Of a DNA stretch of 27,573 nucleotides, positions 1 through 9,819 are shown piece after piece. The stretch is taken from assembly GCF_000003855.2 (NCBI RefSeq), contig NW_003101643.1, positions 263,137 to 290,709 of the forward strand. Direction: 5' to 3'. Source of the DNA: Blastomyces gilchristii SLH14081 (Eukaryota > Ascomycota > Eurotiomycetes > Onygenales > Ajellomycetaceae). The notes under the pieces were generated by a model. That model was given only the letters and a program-made list of their open reading frames with translations. It made no database searches and was not told where the DNA came from. Numbering within the stretch: the first letter of the stretch is position 1; every line of letters starts with the position of its first letter. Both the position numbers and the translations under genes were made by a program.

Positions 1-3000
1 GAATTCTCAACACTTCTGTTAAGATCAGAGAACTGAGAAATGACTCTGATGATAATCTAGATATAATGCAAGCAGCTGAGATTCCCTACTTTTCAGAACA
101 GTTATAATCTACTATCTGATGATAGTGATTAGATTTCTACTCTACTCTCTTTTAGTATGAATATACAATAAAAACAACAAAAAAAGTTTAAAAACTCTTC
201 AAAAATCACATTTATTCAAAATAATGTGAATAGAAACTCAAATTGCATTTATTCTTGTCTTCAAATTGCATTTGAATAAAAAGTTGATTTTGTACTGCTT
301 CAGGAGCTGAATTTTGATGCTGAGCAAAAATATATCATTTCTCATTCAAGCTACTACTGCTTTTTACCTCAAAAGTCTGAGATAAAGTCAAGAGTAGTGA
401 TCTATGGAAGAAAGAGATCAAGATATTAATTTAATCTAAGATTTGATATCATGTCTGACTCTGATATTCTGGTGGGTGATATTATAGATAAAGAAAATGA
501 GTTTAATACTATACAGCTCATAAATATCTATAATGAAAAGTCATTGAAGGAATATAACAATATCTGAACAATTGATAGAGAATTTCTGAACATAACTTCA
601 TCAAGAAACTCTATAATTGTAGAAGACTTCAATGCACATCATCTCTGATGAAATTCAGAATGCAAGAGAGCAGTGAGAGCTGATAATCTGATTGAATGAA
701 TCTTTGAGTATTCAATAGATTTGGTTAATAAGTCTGATCAACAAACATTCTTTAGAAAAGGCATGAAACAGAAGTCTATTATAGATCTAATCTTCATGTT
801 ATAAAATCTAATGAAAAGAAGACTTGTAAACTGGTTTATTGATTTAAATAAGACATCAGAATCAGGTCATGAGATTATTCAATTTGATATTGAACTGAGT
901 GAAAAACAAATGAGTGAAAATCCTCTTCTCTCTAATCAGTATAACTTTGAAAAAGCTGATTGAAAAGCAGTTGAAGAAAGCATAAAACTGTTAAAATCTG
1001 AAAGACAGAATGAGCTATATTGGAATTCTGGTCAAGATATCTCAAATGAAATACTTGAGAATAGAGTGAAGCTTATTACATCTATTATTCTAATAAGTGT
1101 TAGAGATAATATTTCAAAGAGAAAATCTTCTGAGTATTCAAAACCTTGATGAAATAAGAATATCTCATCTAAAAGGAAAGAATTAGCTACTGCTAGAAGA
1201 GATTAGAAGAATGATATAATATCTGATAAAGAGTTCAAAGCTGTCAGAAATGAATATTTTTCAGATATTAAAAGAGCTAAAACAGACTGCTGAAATAAAT
1301 TTCTTGAAGAAGCACAAGAGCAGGAAGTTTTTAAAGCTTTTAACTATACTAGAACAAGAAGTGTAGCAAAACTTCCAGCCTTAGAATATGAGTTTCAGAA
1401 TAAATCATATACAGCAAACTCTTTTGAGGAAAAATGTCAAGCTTTCATGAGAATTCTCTTTCAGAACTCACCAGATTCAGATTCAGATTCAGAGAAAGAG
1501 AATATATCACTTCTCAACTACATTGATGAAAATAATTGAAAATGACCTGATCTTACACAAGATGAATTAGAGTCAGCTATCTTCTCAAGTTCTGTTAAAA
1601 CTGCTGCAGGTCCTGATTCAATTAATCACTTGATTATTTAAAATACATATTTCTACTTAAAGAATGAATATTTTGAGCTCTTTTTCAATCTCTTGAAAAA
1701 TGAATATCATTCTGAATGCTGAAGAGAAGCCACTGAAGTGATTCTTACAAAACCTAATAGAAAAACTTCAATTCCTAAGTCATATAGAGTAATATCTCTA
1801 TTGAACTGCCTAGGAAAGGTTTTAGAAAAGATAATAGCTACTTGACTATCTTTTATAAGCTCTATAGATGATTCTCTTTTATTCAGTGAATAAATGAGAG
1901 ATAGAAAACAGTGTTCTGCAATTGACACTGTTCTCTCAGTTATTCATGATGTTTAAATAGCAAAGCATGAGAGCCTGGTCTCAACTGCAGTTTTTATTGA
2001 TATAAAAGAAGCATTTGATCATGTTTCAAAGTCAAAGTTAATTCAGATATTGAAGATATTAAAACTGCCACTTTCTCTAATAAAATGAGTTAACTGTTTT
2101 ATATCTAAAAGAAGTATACAACTCTTCTTTGATGGAATGAAATAAGACAAGACTGAGATAAAAATAGAAGTATCACAGAGATCTTCAATCTCACTCATTT
2201 TATTTACAATATACACTGCATATCTATTCAAAAATAGAAATATGAGAATAGTGCAATCTTCAAGTTATATGGATGATATTGATCTAGTCTACAGCTCAAA
2301 AACTATCAAAGAGAATTTAAAAGTAATTGAAGAAGCTACAAAGGAAATCTTTGTTAGAGCAGATATCAATCAAATTTAATTTGATATGAATAAAACTGAG
2401 TTAATTCATTTCTTTCCTAGATTCAATGAGAAAGAACTATCTCTAACTCTTTTAAATAGAGAGATTAAACCCAGTATAAATATCAAATGATTAGAAGTAT
2501 GATTAAACTCCAAGTTGAATTTTAAATATCACATTCAACAAAGAACTGTCAAGGCAGAAAGACTATTGAACAACATAATCAGACTATCAAATACAGAGAG
2601 AGGTCTATTCTTCCAGGCTATGAGACAGTTATATATAGCCTGTATTACATCAGTAGCTGATTATGAAGTTCAAGTTTAATGAAATAATCAAGAGAATTTC
2701 ACTGAACTCTTTCAAAGTCTGTAAAACAGAGTCTTGAGAAGAATTCTGAGAGCATTCAAATCATCTCCTATTAAAGTAATGGAAATTGAAGCTTTGATTC
2801 CTCCTTCTGCTATTAGATTTGAAAAGGCCTGTATGAACTATGCTCTGAGAGTTGTAAAGATGAGCTCAAATCATATAATCAGAGAAAGAGTCTCTTCTTC
2901 ATTTTCATTAATTAACTCTGAAAATGAACTGGATTGAAATAGATTTCTTGATTGAAATGAAAATAATTCTTCAAAGAAAATGCCTTCTCAACTGTACAGA

Positions 3001-4488
3001 CTATGCTCTCTGATTAAAAATCAATTTTCTTCTTTAAATGTTGAAAAAGTTGATCATGAGAAGTTATCTCTCTGAAGAGAAAAGCTTGAATCTCTTATAG
3101 ACTTACAAATAAGTGAACTATCAAAAGAGAAAGAATATGAACAGCATTTGAAGAGAATTTCTATAATCAATATAAAAGACTCTATTCTGATTTATTCAGA
3201 TGGCTCAAAAAATGAGAACTTGAATAGATTAGGCACAGACATTGCTTATACTGAAGATAATATCAATTTTATCTCAGATTTCTGAAATCTAGGCTCTGAA
3301 TGTGAAGTCTTTGATGCTGAACTATTTGCAATAGTGAAAGCTTTCAAACTTATTGAAATAAAATCTCATAAAAGAGAAAATTGTTTGAAAGAGATATGAA
3401 TATTCTCTGATAGTCAAGCTGCTTTAAAAAGACTTAGAAATAGTCAGATTTATAATGATCAAATGAATCTTGAACTGATCTTAAACTCTGTTTTGAAAAT
3501 TCAAAAGAGAAGAACATTAAAGCTGATAATTCATCTGCACTAAGTTCCTGCTCATATGAATAGTCATGGCAATGAATTGGCTGATTCAGCTGTAAAAAAG
3601 AGTGCAGAATTAAGCAGATCTATTCAAAAAATTGTGTCCTGGTCTTTTATAAAGAGAAAAATAAAAGAATCTTGTTTAGACAAGTGAAATGAAAGCTGGT
3701 AGAAACAAAAGAAGAGTATACATTATTCAAGATTTGAAACAAAACCCAAGTGGAAATCTTGTTCAATTAAATGTAAAAAGAAAATATTCTTATTCATAAT
3801 ACAGCTGAAACTAGAACATAGCTATTTCAAATCTTATATACAAAGATTTGATGATAGATTTAACTTAATAAAATGCTCATTCTGTAATACAAATGAGAAT
3901 TCTGAGTATATTGTAATACACTGTGCATTATACAATAGTCTCAGAGCCAGATTGAAAGAGACATATGATCTAAATCAATTAAATATGAGATTCTTATTCT
4001 CAACTGAGACAGGAATTAAATACTTAATAGACTTTCTATCAGAAACTCAAGCAGCTACAAGAAAATGGCTAAATTCAGAATTATCTGAATATGAAGAGAA
4101 GGAAATCAACCAGATATAGTCTGTTAAAACAGCTATATACTATCTTTTAATAATTTGTTTTGTTACAGTCTTTCTTTATTTTATCTTTTTCTTTCAATTT
4201 CTTTCTGTATATCTATTTAATGTGTCTATCTTTAAGACTGTGTTCTCTTTTTCTTTGTCATGATATTGTCAAATGATTTCAAAGTATGAGATGATGTTAA
4301 AACACTGCAATTTGTAAACAGTTTTTGTATTCTGAGCTGGAATTTTCTGATTTTGCATATCTGAAATTGATGAATGTATAATAGTTAACTTTACAGATAT
4401 AGGAAAAACCCTGAGAACTAAAAGTTCTCAGGTAGATGTCATAGTCTCTGACTGCATACATCTATAATTGAAGAATAATAATAATAAT
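1..4488 (+). mobile_element. LINE (non-LTR retrotransposon) copy 1, 5' end outside window
   Basis: This is a non-LTR retrotransposon whose ORF2 encodes, in order, an AP-type endonuclease, a reverse transcriptase, an RNase H and a C-terminal zinc motif, the arrangement of fungal Tad-like elements. It has no LTRs and ends in an AAT-repeat tail at about 4471-4488. The ~350-bp 3' untranslated region is shared with copies at 9820-13163 and 16035-16683, which confirms the 3' boundary. Bases 1-213 precede the recognisable endonuclease and may hold the end of ORF1, but I cannot read a domain there. Immediately after the tail a Ty3/Gypsy pol frame begins, so this LINE inserted into a Gypsy element whose 5' half would lie before base 1. 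I saw no CpG in this copy. Confidence 0.9.
214..4119 (+). pseudogene. LINE ORF2: endonuclease, reverse transcriptase, RNase H (stop-riddled)
   Basis: All landmarks lie in a single frame from 214 to the TAG at 4117-4119, so about 1300 codons show no net frameshift. The endonuclease has its catalytic Glu in LLQE (304-306), the DFNAHH motif (Asp at 625) followed by two TGA codons where relatives have WW, IDLIF (781) and the His of SGHE (868). The RT active site YMDD is at 2266-2277. RNase H carries Asp (3199), Glu (3319) and Asp (3409, in SDSQAA), then a GNELAD motif. A Cys-x2-Cys ... His-Cys motif lies at 3874-3924. Stops are mostly TGA, as expected from TGG or CGA, with some TAA and TAG from CAA/CAG. 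The true start cannot be fixed. The gene is inactive, yet most catalytic residues survive. Confidence 0.9.
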
Positions 4489-7050
4489 ATAACTGTGACT
4501 GAGAAATATACATCATATATAACAGTTTCTTAAGTTGATCTCATATTATTACAGATTTATTAAGAATTTTATATAAATATCTGTATCACTCTCAGATCTC
4601 TTAAGAGAAATAGATACTAATCTGTAGAAGAAGAAGTTTCAGTCAATTATCTGAAATATCACATGTGAAGAGACTTTTCTCATACTGAGAGAATATGTAA
4701 TAACATTCTCAGTGCTTATTTAATCAGATTGTGATAAATCTTTCTATATTAAGATAAATGCATCTGAATAAGTTATCAGAGACACTCTTCTACAGATGAG
4801 TAAGAATAACAAGCTGCATCTGATAATGTACAATGATAGAAAACTATCAGATGTTAAGCTCAATTACTCAGTGTATAAAAAGAAATTGCTAGCAATTAAG
4901 TATATACTGATATTATAAAATAGATATATTAACAACAGATATACAATAACAGTGATCATAGATTATAAAAGCCTTGTCTATCTATAATTAACAATGAAAT
5001 CTTTCAAACACTTAGCATGTTGAATCTTGAAGTTTGAAGCATATAATCTTAATATCAAATACTGAAAGAGATCAGATACTGTGATATCTGATATAATTAA
5101 TCACAAATCTGATTTCATGAGTGAGAATTCTGCAAATCAGATATAAGAGAAGTTTATATTAAATATACTGAGAGAATATAAGGAATCAGAATAAGTGAAT
5201 ATAATAATCTCTCATTTGAAGAATAGTAAGATATCAGATAATAAGTATTTTATGAAAGTAGTAGAAGAGATACTTCTGAACTTCAAGCTGAGAAAATTGA
5301 AAAATAATGTTATGCTTTACTATGATCTAGAATATGCAGAAGCTCTCTATCTAGAACATTTATTTAGATATAACTTGATAACTCACATACATAAGAAATT
5401 TAGTCACTTAGAAAGTTCTGAACTTATGAGTGTACTCAAATCAAGAGTGTACTGATCAAGCATAGCTGAGAATATTCAGATATACACTTACAAGTGCCTG
5501 AATTGTCAGATTACAAAAGAATCTAAGAAAGGATTAGAACATAAGAATGTATAATATCAGATGAAATGTATAATACAACTGTTTAAACAATGAGAAGTGA
5601 ATCTCATAGACATACTGCTGTAAATATCAAAGGAAAATCAATGAATAATCACTGCTATTGATTATACTACTGACTGGCCAGTCAGAAAAGCAGTTTCAGA
5701 GATAATAGAGAAGATGATGACAAAGTTTCTATATGATGAGATCTATGTCAACTATGAAATACTGTGTGAGATTCTAACTGATAACAGTGCAAATCTTGTA
5801 GAAGAAGTGATGAGATATTTCATAAGTCAGTTACAGACAAGACATTGTAGAATAATATTATATTATTCACAGATGAATAGAAAAATGAAATACTTGAATG
5901 AAATCTTAGATAATATGCTGATGAAATATCTAGTGAATAAGCTGATATGATTATAAGATAAATATCTCAGTCAGGCACTATTAGCTATATGAATTTAACA
6001 GTATGCAGTCTTCAAGCATTTATCATTCTATCTGTTGTATGAATTGCATCCGCATATCTCAGAGAATGTTTCAGAAGAGATGAGAGAGAGAATAGCAGTT
6101 GCAGACACAACAGTCACAGACATGAAATCAAGATTAAAAGAGATCAGTCATGTATGTACAAAAGCTAACAAGTTACTTCTGAACTGAGTAATTCAATTGA
6201 AAAGAATATAAGACTCACTAGTTAAGAAATCAAGTCTCAAGATAAGAATATAAGTTCTTATATATAATAAGAGTTCTGAGAAGTTTTAATCTAGATGATT
6301 TGAGTTATATAAGATACTTAAATCACATTCTCTGAAAATATATGCATTGAAAGAATCAGAGGAACAGATCTTATATAACTTAATAAATAATTCACATCTT
6401 ATAAAGATAAAGATGCAAGACTTAAGCAGATTATAATTATTCACAGCACTATTATCAGTATTGAAAAAGAAGAAACTTATAATTAAAAAGTCTTACAAAG
6501 TAAGAGAAATCATAGATACTTATGAATCAGATAATCTCACTTATTCTAATCTTTTCATAATTATAAGAAAAGAATGAAAAGCAATGAAGAAATCAGATAA
6601 ATATCATACTTTAATAAGTGATAAGACTGTAGTCAGTTGTATAATAATATATCACAGATAGTAAGTATAACACAGTAAAAAGTGATCTCAAAGCAGCAGA
6701 CTTGTATATAAGTTAGATCATAGAAGAAAAAGAGATTCAGAGTTAAATTTAACTGTTTACATCAGTTCAATTATAAAGATAACAGAGAATAAGTCATCTG
6801 AAATATTTATAAATATATAAAACTAAGTTATCTTGACCTCTGAAGACACTCAGAGATCAGATAAGATTAGTTTCAATAAGCTGTTTACTGTAGTAATCTG
6901 AGTAAGTAAAGAGAGACAGTATAATATATAAGACAGAATTATAAAAGATAAAAGCTACTGAATCTAGTCACTGAACACTGTATTATATAGAGATTGTATA
7001 AGAGTAGTAACTAGCAGACAAAGAAAAAGCATAAGAAAAGAAAAAAAATA
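4489..7050 (+). mobile_element. Ty3/Gypsy retrotransposon Gypsy-1, 3' part
   Basis: The sequence resumes directly after the LINE tail in the C-terminal part of a Gypsy reverse transcriptase and runs through RNase H, integrase and the integrase C-terminal domain. The gag, protease and RT core are missing from the window and presumably lie upstream of the LINE. Beyond the pol stop near 6436 the sequence is AT-rich. A purine-rich run at about 7018-7048 could be the polypurine tract before a 3' LTR. I could not find a second LTR copy, so the right limit is a guess. Confidence 0.75.
4493..6436 (+). pseudogene. Gypsy-1 pol: RT thumb, RNase H, integrase (degraded)
   Basis: One frame is kept across the whole stretch. 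First comes the QQFLGLISYYRRFIKNF-type motif of Gypsy RT (from about 4523), then RNase H, where the usual TDAS reads INAS and a KKLLAIKY motif follows (about 4873-4905). Integrase follows: a CLNC zinc half near 5500, the first catalytic Asp at 5609, the second in LTDNSAN at 5780, and the position of the third acid at 5888, where the codon is AAA (Lys) instead of Glu. The spacing between the second and third sites is exactly 35 residues, as expected for DDE integrases. The tail resembles the 'gap-repair' C-terminal domain of fungal Gypsy integrases (to about 6436). A weak chromodomain-like stretch may follow at 6490-6660. Inactive: integrase Glu to Lys and many stops. Confidence 0.85.
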
Positions 7051-7165
7051 ATAAATTAATTATTAACTATAAGAGTCAGCTATAAAAGATAAATATTATT
7101 ATATATATCTTATTTATTTTTATATACTATATATTTAATCTATTTTCAATATCACATTATCTGAA
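6437..7165. other. AT-rich stretch after Gypsy-1 pol, probably 3' UTR/LTR remains
   Basis: No gene is recognisable. The frame of Gypsy-1 continues for about 75 codons after the first stop and includes YKVREIIDTY, which faintly resembles a chromodomain start, but the rest does not align convincingly. The segment around 7020-7160 is almost pure A/T with short homopolymer runs. It may contain a heavily mutated LTR, but I see no partner repeat. Confidence 0.4.
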
Positions 7166-7840
7166 AAATGTCAAAAGTAAAGAAAATCTCAAAACTTAAG
7201 ATCTATAAGAGATTTAAGAGCTGTAAACTGCTCTTATAACAATACTGTATATATTTTTAATTTCTCTATCACTCTGTGTATAACATTAATATCATTTATT
7301 ACAAGATTGACTGAAATGCTAATATAGAAATGCATACATATATGTATAGAAAAATTGAAGAAGAGTATGAAATCTGCAGAATCAAAAGTCAAGATAGAGA
7401 GAATAAAGATGAAAGAAATAGAAGAAGAAGAGAACACAGAACTGAATAAATAACAGTAGAAGTTACTTAAGACTGAATACTTATAACTCAGTATATACAT
7501 AATCTTTCTCACAGAGAAGAAAGAGAAAGTGATAGAAGAAGCTTAAGAATGAAAGAGAGTAGTCTTAGCAGTGTTATTATCTTTGATTAAAGTAATCTCT
7601 GACACTGAAGTAACTAAGAACTATTATTAGTGTATAAAACTATAAAAGCAGAAGTAATAATTACTGAATAAATATCTGCTGATCTTAGAATTATACATAT
7701 AATTATAACATATACAAGACTTCTCAGAAAGAGAGAGAGAGATACAGAGAAATATAGAAAGTAGAATATAGTATATAAACAGCTCATTCTTATAACAATA
7801 TTCTAGATAAGATATATAAGTCTTATATCTGTAAGTGTAA
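7166..7840 (+). pseudogene. possible degraded coiled-coil ORF (Glu/Lys/Gln-rich)
   Basis: On the plus strand one frame reads as a charged, helix-prone protein of about 220 codons. A segment rich in Glu and Lys (around 7352-7445) is followed by clusters where TAA and TAG fall exactly in runs of Gln (for example NK-stop-Q-stop-K at 7445-7462), then DFSEREREIQ near 7720. Such composition is typical of the coiled-coil part of structural or gag-like proteins. The minus-strand open frames here read as strings of Phe, Ile, Ser and Tyr and look like antisense shadows. In RIP-mutated DNA every stop can be explained away, so frame choice rests only on composition. I do not recognise a family. Confidence 0.3.
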
Positions 7841-8302
7841 AAGAGTACAATATCTGTATTTCTATTTATGAAAATACAGATATTCTTTACCTGTATCATA
7901 AAGTTGAATAATAAATGTCAGAGAATAGACTAATACAAATCTATTATTTCAAAGAAATTCATCAGAGTAAATATATCTGTAATATTAAACTTTACAGTTA
8001 TAAAAAGTTTCTTAATATCTGTGAATATCACAACTTCATATATAATAAAACTCATAATAATTTTCTCTAAAAATAGAAAGATCAGTATCAGAAAGAAAAG
8101 ATGAAAAAGAAAAAGACTTACAATCTTAACACTGTTAAGAAGAGAGATGATTCTCTGATATAAATAAACAATTATCTTATTATAAATATTTAAAATGAAT
8201 ATAATAATCAGTGTCTGTGACTGAGCTTCAGATAGTCATGTTATATATCATCTTTATACAATAAATTGTTCTAGAGATCAGTAAGAAGGGTGAAAGTGTA
8301 CA
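7841..8302. other. unassigned AT-rich stretch left of the 506-bp element
   Basis: No protein family or RNA is recognised. A plus-strand frame starting with ATG at 7918 stays interpretable, with only RIP-explainable stops, up to the element, but has no known motif. The last eight bases (8295-8302, AGTGTACA) are the left target duplication of the element that follows. Confidence 0.35.
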
Positions 8303-8808
8303 TAGACTGACCGTGTGACCGTGTCTGAAATCAGGACCAGATTTTTTGATAGTCTTATTACCAATTCGACTGATCCCATTACACAGTTTTAACATTAGAT
8401 AGTAGTTTCATACTGTCTCAGTGAGACTTACTGTCTACTCTTATCACATTTTTCAAATAAGATCATGATTTCTACTTCTCAATTTAAATTATTTTTATTG
8501 CTTTAAATGACTTTAAATCTCATTTGAGTATTATCAAAAAGTGTTACTTTTTAAAAAATTAAAAATAGTCTAAAAAAAACCTTAAAATGTCTAAAAATAG
8601 TAACTTTATACTAAGAATGGGATTAAATAGGATTAAATGAGATCACTTTCTTATTTTTTTCAAGTCATGGTTTCATTTTAAGATCTGATATATAGTCACT
8701 TTATGTGTTTTTTTGATAGCCAGTCCCAGCGGGATTCACGCCAAGAAATGTATGAGACCAGACCAAATGGGACCAAACATGAAATTCATGATCCCGGCGG
8801 CCAGTCTA
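8303..8808. mobile_element. 506-bp non-autonomous hAT-like element, copy A
   Basis: The element starts TAGACTGACCG and ends CGGCCAGTCTA, giving an 11-bp terminal inverted repeat with one mismatch. It is flanked by a perfect 8-bp duplication, AGTGTACA, at 8295-8302 and 8809-8816. An 8-bp duplication is the hallmark of the hAT superfamily (some other DNA transposon groups also make 8 bp). There is no transposase ORF, so it would need a partner elsewhere. Both ends are GC-richer and carry short GACC-type repeats plus a TTTTTGATAG motif in the same orientation near each end (about 8345 and 8710). The middle is very AT-rich. A second 506-bp copy lies at 22096-22601. The end motif does not perfectly fit the usual hAT terminal consensus, so superfamily assignment is an inference. 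Confidence 0.85.
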
Positions 8809-8816
8809 AGTGTACA

Positions 8817-9209
8817 TACTGAAAAATATGGTTCACTGAGCCTACACAACATCTTCTTGAAACAGGGAGAGCTAGTAACAAAGGCAGTGACGGGAGCAGA
8901 AGTAGCGGGAGTAGGGGTCGCGGGAACAGGGGTAGCGGGAGTGGGAGAACCAGACACAGGAGGGGACGCGGGAGACCCGGCCACACATGACACGGGCAAT
9001 TCCTTCATTATCGCGTCCTCCAAGTTCTCGACCAATGATTTAACATTGGGGTGTTTACTATCATCTACAGAAGCGGATCTGTCAACATGTGAAGATTCTA
9101 CGCGAATCAAAACAAATATATCAGCATCTGCAGTCATGCAAAACACAATCAGATGCCTGCTAGGAAAAGAAGGTTGAGAGTGTATGAGAAGATGAAGAAG
9201 ATGTGTCAT
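8817..9209 (-). CDS. unrecognised ORF with Pro/Ala/Thr pentapeptide repeats, fragment
   Basis: This GC-richer island keeps CpG sites and is little mutated. On the minus strand an open frame starting at 9209 runs without stops and enters the 506-bp element. An inner Met begins a section with DADIFVLIRV, which loosely recalls the central part of MADS-like domains in fungal repeat-associated proteins. After a helical stretch comes a run of Pro-Ala-Thr-Pro-x units encoded by a 15-bp tandem repeat. If the element and one target duplication are removed, the frame stays open for about 20 more codons into 8295-8200. A plus-strand frame (8713-9177) is also open, so the strand is uncertain. A CTAAC ... 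CAG pair near 9225-9240 on the minus strand could be an intron 3' end. Function unknown. Confidence 0.35.
8887..8946. repeat. 15-bp minisatellite, four units
   Basis: Four successive 15-bp units begin at 8887, 8902, 8917 and 8932, with a core of GNNGCGGGANNAGGG type. The first unit is the most diverged. The period is a multiple of three, so the array adds five-residue blocks in either strand: Pro-Ala-Thr-Pro-x on the minus strand or Val-Ala-Gly-x-Gly on the plus strand. This fits repeat growth inside a coding sequence. Confidence 0.75.
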
Positions 9210-9819
9210 TCATAGTAGTATATTCTGACAATTGTTAGAGAATAAACAAGTTCTGGCCATGTTTCATAATGTGTTACACTCACTGCTAATGAACTGCCTG
9301 GTATGAGCACTACAATGATACTTATTATGAGAATGAGAGGTTATCATCAGAAATGTGTACAATGTGATAGATAAACAGATAGAAGATGTTGAATAGAAGA
9401 AGAGATAGAAATCTTGAAAAAGACAGTAATATTTAATGATAATGATGATGAAGAAGATGATTGAAGAATGAGAAAAGTTAGTGAATGAGAAGTATAATAT
9501 AGTGAAAGTTTCTTTGTAAGAATATATACAGAATACTAGCTGAATCAGAAATAAATCATATAATTATAAAACACTAGTGACATGCTAATCTGCATGAAGC
9601 TAGAACAGACATCATGATTATATAAGTGTGACTGAATCTAGTGAAGAAGAATGTGATTTAGAAGAATATACAACTGTTAAATAATAACACAGCTGCTTCT
9701 GAACTTGCTTACAAATGTAAAGAGGTCATAGTGACCATCAATTAATTTAGTGTACAGTATATAAGAAGCCGGTGTACATCTGTAATTATACGCTAACTCA
9801 AGCAATCTTTGAATCACAT
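9210..9819. other. unassigned stretch between the GC island and LINE copy 2
   Basis: I recognise no gene. A plus-strand frame contains a short acidic run (NDNDDEEDD, about 9437-9462), and a CxxC pair lies near 9360, but all three plus frames are equally interpretable once stops are allowed. A TATA-like motif with flanking TGTACA hexamers occurs at about 9752-9780. Notably, no Gypsy-2 RT sequence is present here, although LINE copy 2 is followed by Gypsy-2 on its other side. Confidence 0.35.

Noticed and set aside
1707..2231. Small minus-strand frames inside LINE copy 1 (and the equivalent at 10377-10598)
   Set aside because: They lie antisense to the RT domain, which is clearly on the plus strand. 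Their similarity between copies only reflects LINE homology.
214..4119. TGA read as Trp, suggesting a variant genetic code
   Set aside because: TAA and TAG also interrupt conserved domains, TGA also falls at likely Arg sites, and CpG is depleted throughout. C-to-T mutation explains all of these in nuclear repeats.
5195..5950. Two apparently separate plus-strand ORFs of 86 and 78 codons
   Set aside because: They are pieces of the single Gypsy-1 integrase frame between RIP-type stops, not independent genes.
7081..7160. Dense A/T run as a replication origin or centromere core
   Set aside because: Only base composition supports it. The whole window is AT-rich through mutation, so composition alone is not evidence.
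7234..7899. Minus-strand open frames (92 and 90 codons) rich in Phe, Ile, Ser and Tyr
   Set aside because: They are antisense to a Glu/Lys/Gln-rich plus-strand reading and have no domain; composition suggests shadows.
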